Below are positions 1 to 7,520 of a DNA stretch of 64,000 nucleotides, piece after piece (position 1 is the first letter of the stretch; every line of letters begins with the position of its first letter). This DNA comes from Amycolatopsis regifaucium (GTDB lineage Bacteria > Actinomycetota > Actinomycetes > Mycobacteriales > Pseudonocardiaceae). The notes below the pieces were generated by a model. That model did not search any database and was not told where the DNA came from. It saw only the letters and a list, made by a program, of their open reading frames with translations. The position numbers and the translations under genes are program-made. The DNA lies in assembly GCF_001613935.1 (NCBI RefSeq), contig NZ_LQCI01000034.1:1337298-1401297 (forward strand), read 5' to 3'.

Positions 1-130
1 TCTTGTCGATGTTCGCCTTCGGATGGAACGTGTCCGCTTCGGCGTAGTCGACGCCCAGGCGCTCGGCGAGTGCCGTGCCCACGGTCGTCTTGCCCGAGCC
101 GGAAACGCCCATCACCACGATGACGGTCAT
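1..130 (-). CDS. gntK: Gluconokinase, N-terminal part only (cut by window edge)
   Basis: The ATG is at 130 and the gene runs leftwards out of the window, so only about 43 residues are visible. The N-terminus holds a P-loop (GVSGSGKTT, residues 8-16) followed by AEADTFHPKANI, the signature of bacterial gluconokinases, which phosphorylate D-gluconate to 6-phosphogluconate in the cytoplasm to feed the pentose phosphate pathway. Shikimate kinase, a related P-loop family, lacks the D-x-FHP-x-AN segment, so the assignment is firm. It is divergent from a GntR-type regulator and shares a 103 bp intergenic region carrying a twin palindrome, which suggests control by that regulator. Confidence 0.88.
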   Translation of the reverse strand, partial: MTVIVVMGVSGSGKTTVGTALAERLGVDYAEADTFHPKANIDK

Positions 131-173
131 CCGTACCTCCCACGTCGTTGTAGCCGGGACGAGTACAGCTCAA

Positions 174-207
174 AAGTACTACTTAAGCAATATGAAGTAC
201 TACTTAA
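174..207. promoter_or_regulatory. Twin-palindrome operator between gntK and the GntR regulator
   Basis: The 13-mer AAGTACTACTTAA occurs twice, at 174-186 and 195-207. Each copy contains a perfect dyad, AAGTA-C-TACTT. The centres are 21 bp apart, about two helical turns, so two dimers would bind the same DNA face. This AT-rich patch is the only one in the intergenic region of a divergent gluconokinase/GntR pair. I infer an autoregulatory operator for the adjacent regulator. Confidence 0.7.
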
Positions 208-233
208 TCGAATCAGAACGCTAGGGTGCCCTG

Positions 234-929
234 GTGGCCAAGGACAGGCATGCCGAAATGCTCGACGCGCTCGGCTCCGCGATCGCGAACGGAGAGGTTC
301 CGCCGGGTGCGGTACTGCGCTCCGACGAGCTCCAGGAGCGGTTCGGCGCCTCCCGCACGGTGGCGCGTGAGGTCGTCCGCGTGCTGGAGACGATGTGCCT
401 GACCAGCAGCAAACGCCGGGTCGGGGTGATCGTGCGTGAGCCGGGGGAGTGGAACCACTACGACCCGAGGCTGATCCGCTGGCAGCTCGACGGCGCCGAG
501 CGGAAGACCGCGCTGCGCACGCTGACCGAGTTGCGCTCCGCCGTCGAGCCCAGCGCCGCCCGCTTCGCCGCGCTGCGGGCGACACCGGAAGAGGGCGGCC
601 GCCTGCGCGCGCTGGCCAGGCGACTGGAAGAGACCGCTCACCAGCGTGATCTCGTGACCTTCCTCGGCCACGACGTCGCTTTCCACGACCTGCTGCTGGC
701 CGCTTCACGGAACCCGATGTTCGCGCAGCTTTCCGCGGTCGTCGCCGAAGTGCTCGCCGGGCGCACCGGGCACGGGCTGATGCCGGAGGAACCGCAGCCC
801 GAGGCCGTCGCACTGCACGTCGAGGTCGCGGCCGCCGTCGACGCCGGTGACCCTGACCGGGCCGAACGCGCGATGCGGGACATCGTCAGCCAGGCACGTG
901 ACGAGATGGCCGTCCTCCTGGACGGATGA
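234..929 (+). CDS. GntR-family (FadR/FCD subfamily) transcriptional regulator, probable gluconate repressor
   Basis: 231 residues starting at GTG 234. The N-terminal winged helix (about residues 5-70) includes LRSDELQERFGASRTVAREV, the typical GntR recognition region, and the C-terminal half (about 85-225) is an all-helical FCD ligand domain with FLGHDVAFHDLL and a downstream H that fit its metal/ligand pocket. FCD regulators bind small carboxylates or sugar acids. It is divergent from gluconokinase with a paired operator between them, so gluconate or 6-phosphogluconate is the likely inducer. That ligand is inferred from context, not seen. Confidence 0.88.
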   Translation: MAKDRHAEMLDALGSAIANGEVPPGAVLRSDELQERFGASRTVAREVVRVLETMCLTSSKRRVGVIVREPGEWNHYDPRLIRWQLDGAERKTALRTLTELRSAVEPSAARFAALRATPEEGGRLRALARRLEETAHQRDLVTFLGHDVAFHDLLLAASRNPMFAQLSAVVAEVLAGRTGHGLMPEEPQPEAVALHVEVAAAVDAGDPDRAERAMRDIVSQARDEMAVLLDG

Positions 930-966
930 TCTTCGAGTAACCTCTGCAGGTCTTCGAGGGAACTGC

Positions 967-1923
967 ATGCAGGGGGCGACGGTGAGCGCGGCACGCGCGA
1001 TCGGTTTGGTGTTGGGGGTGGCCGCGGACGGGGCGATCGGGAATCCCCGATCGCGGCGGCCGGTGACGGCGTTCGCCCGGGCGGCCTCGGTGATGGACGC
1101 GAAGGTCCGGTCGAAGCATCCGGTGGCCGGAGTGCTGTGGACCGGCGGTCTCGCGGGCTCCGCCGTGCTGGCTGGGGTGCTCGCCGAACGCGCCGGACGG
1201 CGCAGCCCCGTCCTGCAGGCGACCACGACCGCGGTGACCACCTGGGCCGTCCTCGGCGCCGCCGGCTTGGCCGCGCATGGCACGTCACTGGCGCGGGACC
1301 TCGAAGAAGGCGAACTCGAAACCGCGCGCGGCACACTGTCCACACTGGACCCCCGGGTCGCCGACGACCTCGGCGTCATCGGCCTTTCGCGCGCTTCGGT
1401 GGAGACACTCGCCGAGAACACCGCGGACGTCGTCATCGCGCCGCTGATGTGGGGAGCGCTGGCCGGTGTCCCCGGCCTGCTCGGCTCGCGCGCGATCAGC
1501 CTGCTGCGCGGCCTCGGCCGGGGGCGGCCCGAGCCGTATCGCTGGTTCGTCGCCCGGCTGGATGAAATCGTCCACCTCGTGCCCACCCGGATCGCGGCCG
1601 GGCTGACCGTGCTCGCGGCCCCGGTCGTCGGCGGCTCGGCGGGCGGCGCGTGGCGGGCGTGGCGACGGGACACGACCGCGCACCCGAGCCCGAACGCGGG
1701 CCGCGTCGAGGCGGCGTTCGCCGGGGCGCTGGAGATCCGGGTCGGCGGGCGGACGGTGTACCCGCACGGCGTCGAGGAACTGCCGGTGCTCGGCATCGGC
1801 CGCAACCCGGACGCCGGGCACGTGACGCGGGCGGTGGAGCTTTCGCGGGTGGTCGGGTGGCTGGGCGCGATCAGCTCGGTGGTGCTGGCCGCCCTCGTCG
1901 GTCTGCGGCGGCGGCGCGGATAG
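967..1923 (+). CDS. cobD: Adenosylcobinamide-phosphate synthase CobD/CbiB
   Basis: About 318 residues, with ATG 967 or GTG 982 as start. This integral membrane enzyme of late cobalamin synthesis attaches the aminopropanol (phosphate) arm to adenosylcobyric acid. Family motifs are present: N-terminal LVLGVAADGAIGNPRSR, the central VETLAENTADVVIAPLMWGA that is the CobD/CbiB hallmark, and C-terminal NAGRVEAAFAGALEIRVGG. Several hydrophobic helices are visible, including a C-terminal one before RRRRG. No other cobalamin gene is nearby, so it stands alone here. Confidence 0.9.
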   Translation: MQGATVSAARAIGLVLGVAADGAIGNPRSRRPVTAFARAASVMDAKVRSKHPVAGVLWTGGLAGSAVLAGVLAERAGRRSPVLQATTTAVTTWAVLGAAGLAAHGTSLARDLEEGELETARGTLSTLDPRVADDLGVIGLSRASVETLAENTADVVIAPLMWGALAGVPGLLGSRAISLLRGLGRGRPEPYRWFVARLDEIVHLVPTRIAAGLTVLAAPVVGGSAGGAWRAWRRDTTAHPSPNAGRVEAAFAGALEIRVGGRTVYPHGVEELPVLGIGRNPDAGHVTRAVELSRVVGWLGAISSVVLAALVGLRRRRG

Positions 1924-1924
1924 C

Positions 1925-1964
1925 GACGTCATCTGAAGGAGGCTTTGCCTTCCTCCTGGACGTC
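1925..1964. terminator. Stem-loop downstream of cobD
   Basis: Directly after the cobD stop codon, GACGTC is repeated at 1925-1930 and 1959-1964 and brackets an AGGAGG...CCTCCT arm pair. This gives an interrupted hairpin with no U-tract. It could act as a terminator or separate cobD from the YCII-ECF42 pair. Confidence 0.4.
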
Positions 1965-2045
1965 GGTCGACTCGGGCCTGTCGAGTTACGGTCTGCCTGT
2001 TCGTCATCCTCTGCGAACGATCGGTTTCGGCTGGCTGGAGGACTC

Positions 2046-2432
2046 GTGCAATATCTGCTCCTGATCTACAACTGCAAGCGACCGGAGCCCGATGACCCCG
2101 CCTTCCCCGAGGCGCTGGCCAGGGTGAACGCGTTCGCCGACGAATGCCGCCGCCGCGGTGCCTTCGTCGGCGGGCACCCGCTACGGCCGGAAAGCACGGC
2201 TACCGTCGTCGAGGTCCGGGGTGGTAAGACGCTCGTCACCGACGGGCCGTTCGTGGAAACCCACGAGCACCTCGGCGGCTATTACGTCCTCGACTGCCGG
2301 AACCTCGACGAGGCCCTGGAGCTGGCCGCCCTCTGTCCGCTGGCGAGCGAGGGCTCCATCGAGGTGCGGCCGATCGCCGGTGTTCCCGGTCTCGATCACC
2401 GGCCGTCGGATCCGGTGGCCGCCGCCGAATGA
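2046..2432 (+). CDS. YCII/DGPF-domain protein paired with ECF42 sigma factor
   Basis: 128 residues from GTG 2046, preceded by GGAGGA at good spacing. A single YCII-related domain is visible: MQYLLLIYNCK at the N-terminus and TDGPFVETHEHLGGYYVLDC, which carries the D-G-P-F motif that names the family. The stop overlaps the start of the next gene (ATGA), so the two are translationally coupled. DGPF proteins are the standard genomic partners of ECF42 sigma factors. They are thought to relate to the sigma factor's signal or be its regulon members, but their biochemical function is not established. Confidence 0.88.
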   Translation: MQYLLLIYNCKRPEPDDPAFPEALARVNAFADECRRRGAFVGGHPLRPESTATVVEVRGGKTLVTDGPFVETHEHLGGYYVLDCRNLDEALELAALCPLASEGSIEVRPIAGVPGLDHRPSDPVAAAE

Positions 2433-3643
2433 CGGCCGAGGTGGTGGGGCGGGTGTTCCGCGAACACCGTGCCCGGATGCTCGCTGCGCTCGTGCGCGTG
2501 CTCGGCGACTTCGAACTCGCCGAGGACGCGTTGCAGGACGCGTGCGCGCAGGCGCTGCGCCGCTGGTCCGAGCCGCCGGACGATCCGGTCGCCTGGCTGC
2601 TCACGGTGGCGCGCAACAGCGCCATCGACCGGCTGCGGCGGGCTCGGCTCGGCCGGGAGAAGCAGGAGGAGGCGGTCGTGCCGACGGAGGCGACGATGCC
2701 TGGATTCGACGAGAAACGGCTGCTCGCCGTGGGCGACGAGCGGCTGAGCCTGATCTTCACCTGCTGCCATCCCGCGCTGGCGGAGGAGGCACGGATGGCG
2801 CTCACGCTGCAGGCCGTCGCCGGGCTGACCGCGGCGCAGATCGCGCGGACCTTCCTGGTCACCGAAGCGGCGCTCGCGCAGCGGCTGGTGCGGGCGAAAC
2901 GGAAGATCCGCGACGCCGGGATCGGGCTGGAGGTCCCGGCCGATCACCTGCTGCCCGAACGGCTGTCCGGCGTGCTGTCGGTCGTGTACTTGATCTTCAC
3001 GCAGGGCTACACCGCCGACGACGCGGTGGTGCGACGGGAGGCGATCCGGCTCGCCAGGCTCCTCGCCTCCCTCATGCCCGACGAACCCGAAGCGCTCGGC
3101 CTGGTCGCGTTGCTGCTGCTGCACGACTCGCGGTCCGCCGTCCGCCGCGACGGTGGCGGTGACCTCGTCCTGCTGGCGGATCAGGACCGGTCCGGCTGGG
3201 ATCATGACGAGATCGCCGAAGCGGTCGGCGTCCTCGACCGCGCGCTGCGCCACGGGACGCCCGGGCCTTATCAGATCCAGGCCGCCATCGCGGTGCTCCA
3301 CGCGCAGGCACTGTCCACAGCGGACACCGACTGGGCCGGGATCGCCGCGCTCTACGGTGAACTGCTGGCGCTCACGCCGTCGCCGGTGGTGGCGCTGAAC
3401 CACGCGGTCGCCGTCGCGATGGCCACGACGCGGGAGGAAGGACTCGCCCTCATCGACCGGATCGACGGTCTGGAGGGCTACCACTTGTTCCACGCCGCAC
3501 GCGCGGATCTGCTTCGCCGCCTGGGCCGGCGCGACGAGGCGATCACCGCGTACCGCCGCGCGCACGACCTCGCCACCGACCCGGGCGACCGGCGATTCCT
3601 CATCGGACGGCTGCGGTCACTCGATTCCCCGGAGAGGTCCTGA
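2429..3643 (+). CDS. ECF42-type RNA polymerase sigma factor with C-terminal TPR-like extension
   Basis: 404 residues, roughly twice the length of an ordinary ECF sigma factor. Region 2 (about 5-75) has FRANRARMLA-like FREHRARMLAALVRVLG and DALQDACAQALRRW. Region 4 (about 105-165) has MALTLQAVAGLTAAQIARTF and EAALAQRLVRAKRKIR. The remaining 230 residues are a helical extension ending in repeated A-x-L-x-R-G-R-R-D-type helices (LLRRLGRRDEAITAYRRAHD), as in ECF42, which uses this extension in place of an anti-sigma factor. It overlaps the upstream YCII gene by 4 bp. No anti-sigma gene is adjacent. Confidence 0.92.
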   Translation: MTAEVVGRVFREHRARMLAALVRVLGDFELAEDALQDACAQALRRWSEPPDDPVAWLLTVARNSAIDRLRRARLGREKQEEAVVPTEATMPGFDEKRLLAVGDERLSLIFTCCHPALAEEARMALTLQAVAGLTAAQIARTFLVTEAALAQRLVRAKRKIRDAGIGLEVPADHLLPERLSGVLSVVYLIFTQGYTADDAVVRREAIRLARLLASLMPDEPEALGLVALLLLHDSRSAVRRDGGGDLVLLADQDRSGWDHDEIAEAVGVLDRALRHGTPGPYQIQAAIAVLHAQALSTADTDWAGIAALYGELLALTPSPVVALNHAVAVAMATTREEGLALIDRIDGLEGYHLFHAARADLLRRLGRRDEAITAYRRAHDLATDPGDRRFLIGRLRSLDSPERS

Positions 3644-3654
3644 GACCGTCCGCC

Positions 3655-3679
3655 GGGGCGGGAGGAGGCCTCCCGCCCC
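3655..3679. terminator. Bidirectional terminator between convergent genes
   Basis: A perfect 11 bp GC stem (3655-3665 with 3669-3679) and a 3-nt loop lie in the 43 bp gap between the convergent ECF42 gene and the mycothiol-type DinB-fold gene. There is no U-tract, as is common in high-GC actinobacteria. Confidence 0.65.
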
Positions 3680-3686
3680 AGCGGCG

Positions 3687-4274
3687 TCAAGCGGGTACCG
3701 GCTGCCAGGCCGCCCGGCCGAGGAACGCCAGCAACCGGGTCTGCTCGTCGGCGTCCGCGGGTGGGGTGAGCTCCGGCCCGAAGAATCCGCGACGGCGCAC
3801 CACATGGGACTGTGCCCAGTCGAACGCGATGTCGACGAGCGGGGGCGCCAGCCGGACGTCCATCCCGAGGGCGTACCCGATGTCCCAGGTGTGGGCGATG
3901 TGGTCGGTGATCAGCAGGGTGACGATCGCGGCCAGCGGGACTTCGCCGATTCCCGTGATCGAGGTGATCCTGGCGAGCGCGTCCGGCGTCAGCACCGCGA
4001 CCGACTCCTCGCGTGCCGCCCGCCAGGTGCGCAGCGGATCGTCCGCGGCCAGCACCGCCGGATGCGGCGCGCCCGGCGCGCCCGCCGGTTCCTCGTAGTC
4101 CTCGCCGGTCGCCCAGGCGCGGATCTGGTGCTGGCCCCAGATCACGTGCCCGGCGACGTCGCGCACCGACCACTCGGCGCACATCGACGGCCTGTCCCAC
4201 TGATCCGGCCGGACCGCCGCGAGGACCGCGTCGAACCCGTCCTGCGCGTGCCGATACGACTCCATCGTTTCCAT
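3687..4274 (-). CDS. TIGR03086/maleylpyruvate isomerase N-terminal (mycothiol-type DinB-fold) protein
   Basis: 195 residues. The four-helix DinB/MDMPI fold is recognisable from W-D-R-P-S-M-C-A-E-W-S-V-R-D-V-A-G-H-V near residue 27 and DHIAHTWDIGYALG near residue 125, whose histidines would bind the metal. Members are mycothiol-dependent or stand-alone metalloproteins; the maleylpyruvate isomerase reaction has been shown only for some of them, so the substrate here is unknown. The protein lacks the extra C-terminal SCP2-like domain of the classical isomerase. It is transcribed convergently to the ECF42 gene. Confidence 0.82.
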   Translation of the reverse strand: METMESYRHAQDGFDAVLAAVRPDQWDRPSMCAEWSVRDVAGHVIWGQHQIRAWATGEDYEEPAGAPGAPHPAVLAADDPLRTWRAAREESVAVLTPDALARITSITGIGEVPLAAIVTLLITDHIAHTWDIGYALGMDVRLAPPLVDIAFDWAQSHVVRRRGFFGPELTPPADADEQTRLLAFLGRAAWQPVPA

Positions 4275-4345
4275 CGCTGTTCCCTTCCTTCGGGATGTCG
4301 TGCATCCCGAGGACGAACGGGAGGGGCGCGGCTCGACACCGGAAA

Positions 4346-4416
4346 GGGAGCAAGGGACCTTTGCTATCGCCGGGGCCGCTGACCTGCGGAAAGAGAGCAG
4401 GGGACCTTTGCTATCG
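4346..4416. repeat. Dispersed repeat A, direct pair with companion spacer
   Basis: Two copies of the 25-bp core lie head to tail at 4346-4370 and 4392-4416. They are separated by the companion dyad CCGCTGACCTGCGG (4376-4389). The second copy runs into the 3' end of the PaiB-like gene and provides its TAG stop (minus strand, within CGATAGC). Confidence 0.9.
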
Positions 4417-5031
4417 CTCCCGCCGCGCCAGCTGCGCCCGCGCCAGGGCGTCCAGCGGATCGCCGCGCCGCTCGAGCTCCGCGTCGATCCGCGACCGGTC
4501 GGCGGGCTGCTTGTTCCCGCCGTACTTGAACTTCGCCCGCACCCCGGTCACGGTCAGCTCGACGCCGCGGATGCCGGGCATAAGCCGCTTGTCCGGTGCT
4601 TCGGTGGCACTCACCGCGACCCGGCCACCGGACGGCTCGAAGTGCGCGAGCTGCCGGTTCAGGAGCGCTGCCTTCTCCGCGGCGTCGTCGATCAGCCGGA
4701 CGTCGCATTCGAGCTGGACGGACGCGTAATACGAGGTCGGGACGCCACGCGCGGGGTCGGCCGGGGTGTTCCAGCCGGAGCGGATGTAGGTGTGGTCGCC
4801 GGTCACCGACAGCAGTGCGCGCGGGTGTTCCTCCAGCAGCGGCCAGACCGGGTTGGGGCGCGCGAGGTGCAGCAGGACCGTCCGGTCGCCGTCGTAGACG
4901 AAGTGCACCGGGTTGACGACCGGCAGGTCACGACCGGTGCCGCCGGCGATGAGCTGGCCGAAGTCGTGTCCGGAGAGCCAGGCTTGCCATTCGGCGTCGT
5001 CGTGGGCGGCGTCCCACGGGTGAATCAGCAT
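4411..5031 (-). CDS. FMN-binding PaiB-like protein (PPOX fold)
   Basis: 206 residues. The FMN-binding split-barrel domain of the PaiB/FMN_bind_2 family is visible: LIHPWDAAHDD at the N-terminus, LPVVNPVHFVYDGD, then RGVPTSYYASVQLECDVRLI, which matches the VPTWNY-type core, and a C-terminal VELTVTGVRAKFKYGGNK in the position of the family's GK-SQN segment. Bacillus PaiB is described as a negative regulator of sporulation and protease genes, but most members are unstudied flavin or heme-utilisation-fold proteins. The TAG stop is inside a copy of repeat A, so the last residues ER derive partly from the repeat. Confidence 0.8.
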   Translation of the reverse strand: MLIHPWDAAHDDAEWQAWLSGHDFGQLIAGGTGRDLPVVNPVHFVYDGDRTVLLHLARPNPVWPLLEEHPRALLSVTGDHTYIRSGWNTPADPARGVPTSYYASVQLECDVRLIDDAAEKAALLNRQLAHFEPSGGRVAVSATEAPDKRLMPGIRGVELTVTGVRAKFKYGGNKQPADRSRIDAELERRGDPLDALARAQLARRER

Positions 5032-5050
5032 GATCGAATACGAACACGGT

Positions 5051-5075
5051 AAATGGCCTCATAAAAGGGCCATTT
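5051..5075. terminator. Hairpin downstream of the SURF1 gene
   Basis: A perfect 8 bp AT-containing stem, AAATGGCC (5051-5058) with GGCCATTT (5068-5075), lies 11 bp beyond the SURF1 stop in the direction of transcription. It sits in the gap between two minus-strand genes and is unlike the GC-only hairpins elsewhere. Confidence 0.55.
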
Positions 5076-5085
5076 TCGCGTCAAA

Positions 5086-5907
5086 TCAGGTGGCCACTTC
5101 GGAACGTTCGTCCTCGGCGAGCAGCTCGGCGACGCTCTTGCGGCGCTGCGGCCGTTCCGTGGTCAATGCCCCGCCCGGCTTCAGCTCGCGGACGGTGAAG
5201 TACAGCCAGCCGAGCAGCGCCATCGCCCCGAAGGCGATCCACTGGAGCGCGTAGGAAAAGAACGGGCCGGCGTCGGTCTTCGGCAACGGCAGCGCGCCCA
5301 GCACGCCGGGCTGGTTCACGTCGAGCTGGAAATAGCCCGGCCGGATGTCCAGCTTCGCGGCCCGCGCGACGACCTGGGAATCGACGACGTAACTCTGCAG
5401 CTTCCCGCCGGTCGATTCGTCGGCGAAGGCGTCGCGGTTCTTCCCGTCCTTCTCGTCCTGACGCGCCCGCGTGACGATGTCGACGGTTCCGGTGGGCGGC
5501 GGGTCGAAGGGCAGGGCGCGGGACTTCTCGTCGAGCCGCACGTACCCGCGGTCCACCAGCACCACGGTGCCGTCGACGGTCCGGAACGGCGTCAGCACCT
5601 CGAAGGCCGCTTCGCCCTGGATGGAGCGCAGACGGGCGACGACCTCGCCCTCGGGAAGGTACGTGCCCTTCAGCGAGACCAGGTGCCATTCGGTGCGCTG
5701 GTCAGGGGCGGCGCCCGCGGGAAGCAGCTCGTCCAGCGGCTTCGGTTGCCCGGTGAACGACTCCCGCAGCGCCGTGTTCTGATGCTCGCGCTCCGCGTCG
5801 CGGCTGAACTGCCACGGCGCCAGCAGGGTGAAGCAGCACGCGGCGAAGGTGAACACCACCAACGTCAACGCCAGCCACCCGGGCTTCAGCAGGAACTTCA
5901 ACCGCAC
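5086..5907 (-). CDS. SURF1-family cytochrome oxidase assembly protein
   Basis: 273 residues with the SURF1 layout: an N-terminal membrane helix (LALTLVVFTFAACCFTLLAP), the family WQFSRDAEREHQN motif just after it, a large extracytoplasmic domain with FRTVDGTVVLVDRGYVR, and a C-terminal helix (FSYALQWIAFGAMALLGWLYF) containing the conserved Q-W. It assists heme a insertion into subunit I of aa3-type cytochrome oxidase. The tail after the second helix is charged and presumably cytoplasmic. It is followed by a hairpin, and the next gene upstream is an LMW phosphatase on the same strand. Confidence 0.9.
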   Translation of the reverse strand: MRLKFLLKPGWLALTLVVFTFAACCFTLLAPWQFSRDAEREHQNTALRESFTGQPKPLDELLPAGAAPDQRTEWHLVSLKGTYLPEGEVVARLRSIQGEAAFEVLTPFRTVDGTVVLVDRGYVRLDEKSRALPFDPPPTGTVDIVTRARQDEKDGKNRDAFADESTGGKLQSYVVDSQVVARAAKLDIRPGYFQLDVNQPGVLGALPLPKTDAGPFFSYALQWIAFGAMALLGWLYFTVRELKPGGALTTERPQRRKSVAELLAEDERSEVAT

Positions 5908-5930
5908 CCCACCACGGTAAGCGGTCCGCC

Positions 5931-6392
5931 TCAGGCGTGTGCGCGCACCCAGTCGAGCAGGCCCGGAACGGACCGCTCGATCATGCCGAGGACGTCCTCG
6001 AAACCGTCGTCCTCGCCGTAGTACGGGTCCGGGACTTCGGCGCCTTCGGGTGCCGACGGATCGAACTCGCGCAGCAGGCGGACCTTCGACGGGTCCGACA
6101 CCTTCCGCCGGAGAAAGGACAGGTGACTCTCGTCCGCGGCGAGCAGCAGGTCGGCGGCGAGATGCCCGCGGTCGACCTCGGCCGCCACGTGGCCGGTCGG
6201 GTACCCGTGCTCCGCCAGCTTCGCGCGGGCCCGCTTGTCGGCGGCCTCCCCGACGTGCCAGCCACCGGTGCCCGCGCTGGACACCTGGACGAGGTGATCG
6301 AGACCGGCCTCCTCGACCTTCGTGCGGAAGACGAGCTCGGCCATCGGTGAGCGGCAGATGTTGCCGGAACAGACGAAGACGATGTGCAGCAC
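5931..6392 (-). CDS. Low-molecular-weight protein-tyrosine phosphatase
   Basis: 153 residues if translation starts at GTG 6392, which puts the active-site loop at the normal position: VLHIVFVCSGNICRSP gives C8-X5-R14. The catalytic aspartate lies in VPDPYYGEDDGFEDV near the C-terminus. Such enzymes dephosphorylate protein tyrosines; in mycobacteria the homologue PtpA is secreted, but nothing here marks export. A longer in-frame reading upstream adds residues with no family match. It lies 23 bp upstream of the SURF1 gene on the same strand. Confidence 0.92.
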   Translation of the reverse strand: MLHIVFVCSGNICRSPMAELVFRTKVEEAGLDHLVQVSSAGTGGWHVGEAADKRARAKLAEHGYPTGHVAAEVDRGHLAADLLLAADESHLSFLRRKVSDPSKVRLLREFDPSAPEGAEVPDPYYGEDDGFEDVLGMIERSVPGLLDWVRAHA

Positions 6393-6522
6393 TCGATCAG
6401 TGTGACCGCAGAGAGAGATCGACCGCTCACCGGCTCCGAACGGCAACCGGGCGCGCGAAGCTGGAAAGCCGGGGCGAAGCGGGAGTAGACCTCCTGAAGA
6501 GAAACACGCAGGAAGGTCGCGT

Positions 6523-6843
6523 ATGAGCGCACCAACACCCGCCGTCGAATCCCCGGCAACCGGGCTTCGCTGGTACCGCATCACCGTCAAGCATCCGCAC
6601 CCCTACGAGGTCGGGCGGATCCTCTCGGAGCATCACTTCGTCCAGGCGAGATCGCCGAAAGAGGCGATGACCAGGATGCCGCTGCATCTCCGGTCGAGCG
6701 CTTCCGTCGCGCCGTACCAGGTCGACCACTCCGACGTCCCCGATCACGCGACGAAGGCGTACCGGGCGATGCGGTGGACGGGCCGCGTGATGCGCGCGGC
6801 CGGCCGCTGGGCGGTCAACAAGGACGCGAAGGCGCTGTACTGA
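6523..6843 (+). CDS. Conserved hypothetical protein, 106 aa
   Basis: I do not recognise a family. GGAAGG sits 7 bases before the ATG. The first 15 residues are low-complexity; then LRWYRITVKHPHPYEVGRIL and VQARSPKEAMTRMPLHLRSS suggest a small alpha/beta domain, and the C-terminus is basic and helical with no signal peptide or membrane segment. It stands alone between two minus-strand genes. Two copies of repeat A begin 7 bp after its stop. Confidence 0.65.
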   Translation: MSAPTPAVESPATGLRWYRITVKHPHPYEVGRILSEHHFVQARSPKEAMTRMPLHLRSSASVAPYQVDHSDVPDHATKAYRAMRWTGRVMRAAGRWAVNKDAKALY

Positions 6844-6850
6844 CCCGGGA

Positions 6851-6922
6851 GCGACAGCAAAGGTCCCTTGCTCTCTTTCCGCAGGTCAGCGGGGTCGGCG
6901 ATAGCAAAGGTCCCTTGCTCCC
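6851..6922. repeat. Dispersed repeat A, direct pair in minus orientation
   Basis: Copies lie at 6851-6880 (ACAGC variant) and 6898-6922, both reading GCGAYAGCAAAGGTCCC on the plus strand. The companion dyad CCGCAGGTCAGCGG is between them at 6879-6892. The architecture matches the 4346-4416 pair in reverse. It fills the gap between two convergent genes. Confidence 0.9.
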
Positions 6923-6931
6923 GCCCCGCGG

Positions 6932-7489
6932 TCAGGGGCGGGAGCAGGCCGACCGGACCGACTCCCCGAGCGCCACCGAGTGCAGGCGGTCCAGCTCGCG
7001 CCGCGCGTCCACCAGCCGCACTGTGACGTCGAGCCGCACGTCGCAGGACCGCCGCGCCCGCGCGTCCCGGGTCTGCGCGAGTTCCGTGAGCAGCCCCGCG
7101 TTGAGCCGGTCGATCACCGGCCGCACCTCGGTCGCGAGGTCGGGCCGTTCGGGCGGTCGCGAGCCGGGGTCCTCGGTCCACCGCGCGTACAGGCCGCGCT
7201 GCACGAGCTTGTTCGCCTCGATCTGGTCGCGGAAGAACCGCACCGCGTCGGCCGCGCCGAGACCGAGACCCGGCGCCTTCGCCGCCACCGAGTCGAGGAT
7301 CCGCTGTTCGCGCACCGGGTCGTCGATGGGGGACGGCGTGCCGAATTTCGCGGCCGCGACCTTGTCGGCGATCTGCACGCGCTGAGCGGCCAGGTCGGTC
7401 AGGGACCAGAAACCCGGAGACGCCGAAGCAGGCGCGGGCACCGCCGGCGGTCCGGCCACGAGCAGCGCGCAGAGCACCCGAAGTCGCAT
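6932..7489 (-). CDS. Secreted chorismate mutase, AroQ-gamma class
   Basis: 185 residues from ATG 7489. A Sec signal peptide (MRLRVLCALLVAG...ASAS, about 23 residues) precedes the mature domain. AroQ-gamma features follow: LTDLAAQRVQIADKVAAAKF, the RE pair in DDPVREQRILDSV, AVRFFRDQIEANKLVQRGLY, and a C-terminal extension with cysteines (RRSCDV and RSACSRP) that can form the disulfide seen in the M. tuberculosis exported enzyme. It converts chorismate to prephenate outside the cytoplasm; why bacteria export it is unclear. Its start lies 31 bp from the divergent Nif3-like gene. Confidence 0.9.
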   Translation of the reverse strand: MRLRVLCALLVAGPPAVPAPASASPGFWSLTDLAAQRVQIADKVAAAKFGTPSPIDDPVREQRILDSVAAKAPGLGLGAADAVRFFRDQIEANKLVQRGLYARWTEDPGSRPPERPDLATEVRPVIDRLNAGLLTELAQTRDARARRSCDVRLDVTVRLVDARRELDRLHSVALGESVRSACSRP

Positions 7490-7520
7490 GCCCGGAAACG
7501 CTACATGCGAAAATCCCCGG

